A stretch of 64,000 nucleotides of DNA from Yanghanlia sp047501535. GTDB taxonomy: Bacteria; Pseudomonadota; Gammaproteobacteria; Burkholderiales; Burkholderiaceae_B. Below are positions 60,254 through 64,000 of the stretch, one piece after another. The first letter of the stretch is position 1; each line of letters starts with the position of its first letter. The notes beneath the pieces were generated by a model. The model was not told where the DNA came from. It ran no database searches and worked only from the letters and a program-made list of their open reading frames with translations. The position numbers and the translations under genes are program-made. Where the stretch lies: contig NZ_JAZDRJ010000002.1 of the NCBI RefSeq assembly GCF_047501535.1, positions 62,001 to 126,000 on the forward strand, written 5' to 3'.

Positions 60254-61455
60254 GAATCACCGTAGTGGGCACCGGCTATGTCGGCCTCTCAAACGCAGTA
60301 CTACTCAGCCAACACAACGATGTGATCGCGTTGGATATTGTAAAAGAGCGTGTCGACCTGTTGAACAAGCGCATTTCGCCCATAGAAGATGCAGAAATTT
60401 CAGACTATCTGAAGAATAAGCCGCTCAGTTTGGCCGCTACGCTAAACAAACAACAAGCGTTGGCAAATGCAGATTACATCATCATCTGCACGCCTACTGA
60501 CTACGACGCGACCACTCACACCTTCGACACTAGCAGCGTAGAGGGTGTAATCTCTGACGTAATGGCCATCAACCCAAACGCAGTGATGGTGATTAAATCT
60601 ACCGTACCAGTAGGCTATACCGAGGAAATTAGGAAGAGATTTGGCACTGCCAATATTATTTTCTCGCCAGAATTTTTGCGAGAAGGTAAAGCTCTGTATG
60701 ACAACCTATACCCGTCACGCATTATCGTTGGCGAGCAGAGTGAACGGGCCACAACCTTCGCCAACCTTCTGCAACAAGGGGCAATCAGGCAAGATATACC
60801 GGTGCTTTTTACGGACAGTACCGAGGCTGAAGCAATCAAACTGTTTTCCAACACTTATCTCGCCATGCGCGTGGCCTACTTCAACGAGCTGGACACCTAC
60901 GCTGCCGTGCATGGCCTGAATACTCGGCAAATTATAGCCGGCGTAAGCCTGGACCCCCGTATTGGCGAGCACTACAACAACCCCAGCTTCGGTTACGGCG
61001 GATACTGCTTACCTAAAGACACTAAGCAGTTACTAGCGAACTACGCCAACGTCCCTAACAGCTTGATGCAAGCCATTGTCGATTCAAACCGCACTCGCAA
61101 AGATTTCATAGCAGAAGATATTATCAACGAGCTTCGCAGATTAACCGCAGCAGCATCAACAAACGCTGTTACGCCCGTGGTCGGTGTTTACCGTTTGGTT
61201 ATGAAAGAGGGTTCTGACAACTTCCGCTCCTCCGCCATACAAGGCGTTATGAAGCGCCTCAAAGACCAAGGGATTCAAGTCGTGGTTTATGAGCCGGCTC
61301 TAAACGAACCCCACTTTCATCATTCTCCTGTTATTAAAGACCTGCGAGAGTTCAAACAAATCTGCGGCCTGATTATTACCAATCGTCTGTCAGAAGATCT
61401 GTACGATGTGATAGAGAAAGTCTACACCAGAGATATATTTAAATCTGATCTGTAA
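60250..61455 (+). CDS. ugd: UDP-glucose 6-dehydrogenase
   Basis: 401 residues. GTGYVGLSNAVLLSQHNDV binds NAD, STVPVGYTEEI and PEFLREGKAL follow, and the catalytic cysteine is residue 253 in GYGGYCLPKDTKQL. The short form resembles E. coli Ugd, not the longer WbpA, so UDP-glucuronate is the likely product. It cannot simply be taken as the missing WbpA. Confidence 0.92.
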   Translation: MRITVVGTGYVGLSNAVLLSQHNDVIALDIVKERVDLLNKRISPIEDAEISDYLKNKPLSLAATLNKQQALANADYIIICTPTDYDATTHTFDTSSVEGVISDVMAINPNAVMVIKSTVPVGYTEEIRKRFGTANIIFSPEFLREGKALYDNLYPSRIIVGEQSERATTFANLLQQGAIRQDIPVLFTDSTEAEAIKLFSNTYLAMRVAYFNELDTYAAVHGLNTRQIIAGVSLDPRIGEHYNNPSFGYGGYCLPKDTKQLLANYANVPNSLMQAIVDSNRTRKDFIAEDIINELRRLTAAASTNAVTPVVGVYRLVMKEGSDNFRSSAIQGVMKRLKDQGIQVVVYEPALNEPHFHHSPVIKDLREFKQICGLIITNRLSEDLYDVIEKVYTRDIFKSDL

Positions 61456-61514
61456 CACATTTTTTAAACATTCCTACAGAATCAAAACCAACACATCAGA
61501 AAATTAATATATTC

Positions 61515-62840
61515 GTGGCCAATAAAATCAACAACCTGTTTAAACACAAAGGTTTTGTTCGTTATTTCAACAATACCGCCTGGTTGTTTGGTGAAAAAAT
61601 AATCAGGATGTTTGTTGGCCTGTTTGTTGGAATCTGGGTGGCACGGTATCTAGGCCCAGAAAAATTTGGTGTATTCAGCTACGCACAAAGTTTTGTCGGC
61701 CTATTTGCCACTATTGCCACGTTGGGTTTGGATGGTATTGTTGTACGAGAAATTGTTAAGGATGAGTCAAAAACCAATGAACTCATCGGAACCACATTTG
61801 TGCTTAAAGGAATGGGGGCTTTAGCAGTACTTATCTTACTTGCCATCGCCATCTTATTCACAAGTCATGATAGCCATACCAACAAAATAGTATTCATTAT
61901 CGCAAGCGCTACCGTATTTCAATCATTCAACGTAATTGATATTTACTTTCAAGCAAAAGTCTTATCAAAATACGTAGTCTATGCGAACACTATATCACTT
62001 TTCATAAGCAGTATTGTAAAAATAACACTTATACTAAGCTCTGCACCACTGATTGCTTTCGCCTGGGCAATTTTATTTGATAACTTAATTTTAGCTTTAG
62101 GATATATCTATTTCCTAAAAACAAGCTCATTGCTGCAAATAAAAAATCTAAGATTCAATGCCTTAACAGCAAAAATATTGCTAAATGACTCTTGGCCATT
62201 AATTATAAGTAGTGTCGTAATATCTATATATATGAAAATTGATCAGGTAATGATCAAAGAAATGATTGGCAACGAAGCAGTAGGCCAATATTCCGCAGCT
62301 GTTCGAATAAGCGAAGCCTGGTATTTTATCCCAATTGTGATAACCACCTCTCTTTTCCCCGCTATTGTTAACGCAAAATCAACAAACGACGAAATCTACT
62401 ACGCAAGACTACAGAAACTTTATAATCTAATGGTTCTAATGGCTCTAAGCATCGCCTTACCCATGACTTTCCTTTCTGACTGGACAATAGAAATCCTTTT
62501 TGGAAAAGCATATAACGAAGCTGCCAGTGTGCTCATGATACATATATGGGCTGGTATTTTTGTTTTCCTAGGTGTTGCCAGTGGAAAATGGTTTACAGCA
62601 GAAAACGAACAATTCTTAGCATTCAGAAGAACCTTATACGGCTTAATTACCAACATCACCTTGAATTACATCTTGATTCCCATCTATGGAATTCAAGGTG
62701 CGGCTATTGCGACCATAGTCAGTCAGCTGTTTGCATCATTCTTATCTGATTTAATGAGCAAAAAAACAAAAAGAATGTTTTTAATGAAAACCAGGGCAAT
62801 TTTCTTTCTGGACTTTCTATACAAACCCACTAGCAAATGA
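61515..62840 (+). CDS. wzx: Wzx-type oligosaccharide flippase
   Basis: 441 residues with GTG start at 61515; no ATG nearby suits. About twelve membrane helices; NTAWLFGEKIIRMFVGLFVGIWVARYLGPEKFGVFSYAQSF is the standard start of the polysaccharide transporter (PST) family. AT-rich. It would flip a lipid-linked repeat unit to the periplasm, in parallel to the ABC flippase at 34322. A polymerase partner was not found. Confidence 0.9.
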   Translation: MANKINNLFKHKGFVRYFNNTAWLFGEKIIRMFVGLFVGIWVARYLGPEKFGVFSYAQSFVGLFATIATLGLDGIVVREIVKDESKTNELIGTTFVLKGMGALAVLILLAIAILFTSHDSHTNKIVFIIASATVFQSFNVIDIYFQAKVLSKYVVYANTISLFISSIVKITLILSSAPLIAFAWAILFDNLILALGYIYFLKTSSLLQIKNLRFNALTAKILLNDSWPLIISSVVISIYMKIDQVMIKEMIGNEAVGQYSAAVRISEAWYFIPIVITTSLFPAIVNAKSTNDEIYYARLQKLYNLMVLMALSIALPMTFLSDWTIEILFGKAYNEAASVLMIHIWAGIFVFLGVASGKWFTAENEQFLAFRRTLYGLITNITLNYILIPIYGIQGAAIATIVSQLFASFLSDLMSKKTKRMFLMKTRAIFFLDFLYKPTSK

Positions 62841-62903
62841 CCCGAAAGCAAAAAAGCATTTGAGCAATAGTGCTTACACGTTGAAACACACAATGGAAAC
62901 AAG

Positions 62904-63770
62904 ATGAGAAAAACCATATTAGTCACAGGAGGAGCCGGTTTCATAGGAAGTCACCTTTGCGAAAGACTGGCCAGCAACCCTCATAATGAAGTTTATAGTT
63001 TGGACAATTACTTTACCGGTACAAAATCCAACCATGTAGCAAATGTGACTTATATAGAGGGCGATACAAAGAACATCAATGAGATCATCGATTTTATCCC
63101 TGACGCAGTTTATCATCTTGGTGAATATAGCCGGGTGGAACAAAGTTTCGACGATATAGAGAAGGTTTGGGAATACAACAAATCCGGGACTTTCGCCGTT
63201 CTTGAATTCGTAAGAAGAAGTGGCTGCAAAATTATTTATGCGGGAAGCAGTACAAAATTTGGTGACGGAGGCATGGGAAAAAATGCGTCACCTTATGCAT
63301 GGACAAAAGCAAGCAATACTGAACTCGTTATTAATTATGCAAATTGGTTTAGCATCCCCTATGCCATTACATATTTTTATAATGTTTATGGAACCAGAGA
63401 AATACAATCAGGAACATATGCTACGCTTATAGCATTATTCAAAGAAAAAATGAGAAACAAGGAACCCCTGACTGTAGTTAGCCCTGGAACTCAGAAACGG
63501 AATTTCACTCACGTAGATGATATTATAGATGGCCTTGTTCTTGTAGGAGAAAAAGGTTATGGCGACGAGTATGGCATTGGTAGCGACGATGCATTCAGTA
63601 TTATGGAAGTCGCCTCAATGTTTGGCGGCGAAATACAGATGCTTCCTGAACGTAGAGGAAACCGAATGAGTGCAAAAGTTTTTAGCGATAAAACCAAAGC
63701 TTTAGGTTGGCATCCAAAAACAGCATTAAAAGATTATATAGAAGAGTGCAGAAGAAAAAACTGGAACTGA
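62904..63770 (+). CDS. NAD-dependent nucleotide-sugar epimerase/dehydratase
   Basis: 288 residues. GGAGFIGSHLCERL binds NAD. The catalytic region is unusual: AGSSTKFGDGG, then SPYAWTKASNTE where the usual YxxxK reads YAWTK, still Tyr and Lys. The extended SDR fold continues with TYFYNVYG and RNFTHVDDIIDGLVL. Probably a UDP-sugar 4-epimerase or related enzyme; the exact sugar is not clear. Confidence 0.85.
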   Translation: MRKTILVTGGAGFIGSHLCERLASNPHNEVYSLDNYFTGTKSNHVANVTYIEGDTKNINEIIDFIPDAVYHLGEYSRVEQSFDDIEKVWEYNKSGTFAVLEFVRRSGCKIIYAGSSTKFGDGGMGKNASPYAWTKASNTELVINYANWFSIPYAITYFYNVYGTREIQSGTYATLIALFKEKMRNKEPLTVVSPGTQKRNFTHVDDIIDGLVLVGEKGYGDEYGIGSDDAFSIMEVASMFGGEIQMLPERRGNRMSAKVFSDKTKALGWHPKTALKDYIEECRRKNWN

Positions 63771-63774
63771 ATAA

Positions 63775-64000
63775 ATGGAACAACATACTGACGTTTTTTC
63801 TCCGCCCTATCCTCTTGATACAGCAGTGCTGTTTCTTGTATTTAATCGCCCAGAACCAACAAAACAGGTTTTTGAAGCGATCCGGCTAGCGAAGCCGCCG
63901 CGTTTATACATTGCGGCTGATGGTCCCAGGGAAAGCAGAAAAGGTGAAGCGGATAAGGTTCAACACGTTCGTGAACTCATCCTATCAATGATAGATTGGG
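63775..64000 (+). CDS. Glycosyltransferase family 2-like protein (3' end outside window)
   Basis: 75 codons are visible from ATG 63775. TAVLFLVFNRPEPTKQVFEAIRLAKPPRLYIAADGPRE is the start of a GT-A domain in which LVFNRP and AADGPR correspond to the donor-binding strands. The frame runs off the end. It follows the epimerase gene by 4 bases in the same operon. Confidence 0.82.
   Translation, partial: MEQHTDVFSPPYPLDTAVLFLVFNRPEPTKQVFEAIRLAKPPRLYIAADGPRESRKGEADKVQHVRELILSMIDW

Noticed and set aside
60250..61455. ugd as the missing WbpA for the diacetamido-uronic acid pathway
   Set aside because: The protein has the short Ugd layout and Ugd-type active site text; it heads another operon.

Overview
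The window looks like the chromosome of a betaproteobacterium of the order Burkholderiales, most likely Alcaligenaceae-like (a Pusillimonas, Castellaniella or Bordetella relative). This rests on the polyhydroxybutyrate genes, GC-rich codon use in the housekeeping genes, a wlb-like LPS sugar cassette resembling the one in Bordetella, and paired EPS-associated MarR regulators. No rRNA or species marker is present, so the assignment is an inference from family resemblance.

Bases 1-8181 hold ordinary metabolic genes. They are a sulfur detoxification set (persulfide dioxygenase-like MBL protein, sulfide:quinone reductase-like flavoprotein, small membrane protein), phaC-phaB for PHB, a DadA-like oxidoreductase and a YkvI-like membrane protein. 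Bases 8320-18390 are one tightly packed operon: RpiR regulator, isoaspartyl peptidase/asparaginase, creatininase-family hydrolase, PanE-like reductase, SDR and a complete Dpp/Opp-type ABC importer. It looks like an uptake and degradation pathway for an unidentified amide or peptide-like compound. Bases 18350-23550 carry yhhQ behind a preQ1-I riboswitch, tRNA-Gly(GCC), a REP-associated transposase (RAYT) with four REP copies, a large MscS channel and a broken rpn gene.

Bases 23690-33735 are a scrambled region at the edge of the polysaccharide locus. It has galE, rfbC, rfbD, an RfaH-like antiterminator and a dense set of toxin-antitoxin modules: FitAB/VapBC, a BrnT-like pair present twice, a hipBA relic, Phd-VapC and HicAB. 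These are interspersed with partial copies of galE, rfbD and three copies of the rfaH 3' end. About 1 kb (rfaH 3' part plus the BrnT-like pair) is repeated directly 3524 bases apart with identical proteins.

Bases 33900-64000 are a surface-polysaccharide locus. A perfect match to the ops element (GGCGGTAGCGTG) precedes a plus-strand operon of marR-EPS, an ABC glycan flippase and pseBCFG-formyltransferase-pseI. This predicts a pseudaminic acid that is N-formylated instead of N-acetylated at C7. An IS-rich, AT-rich section with sugar amidotransferases and glycosyltransferases follows. A minus-strand operon (59710 to 52714) then encodes wbpB-wbpD-wbpE (a 2,3-diacetamido-uronic acid) and pglC-pglD-pglE-pglF-like genes (di-N-acetylbacillosamine and its transfer to the lipid carrier). 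The last segment has a second marR-EPS, ugd, wzx, an epimerase and a glycosyltransferase cut by the window end. No convincing O-antigen polymerase (wzy) was found.
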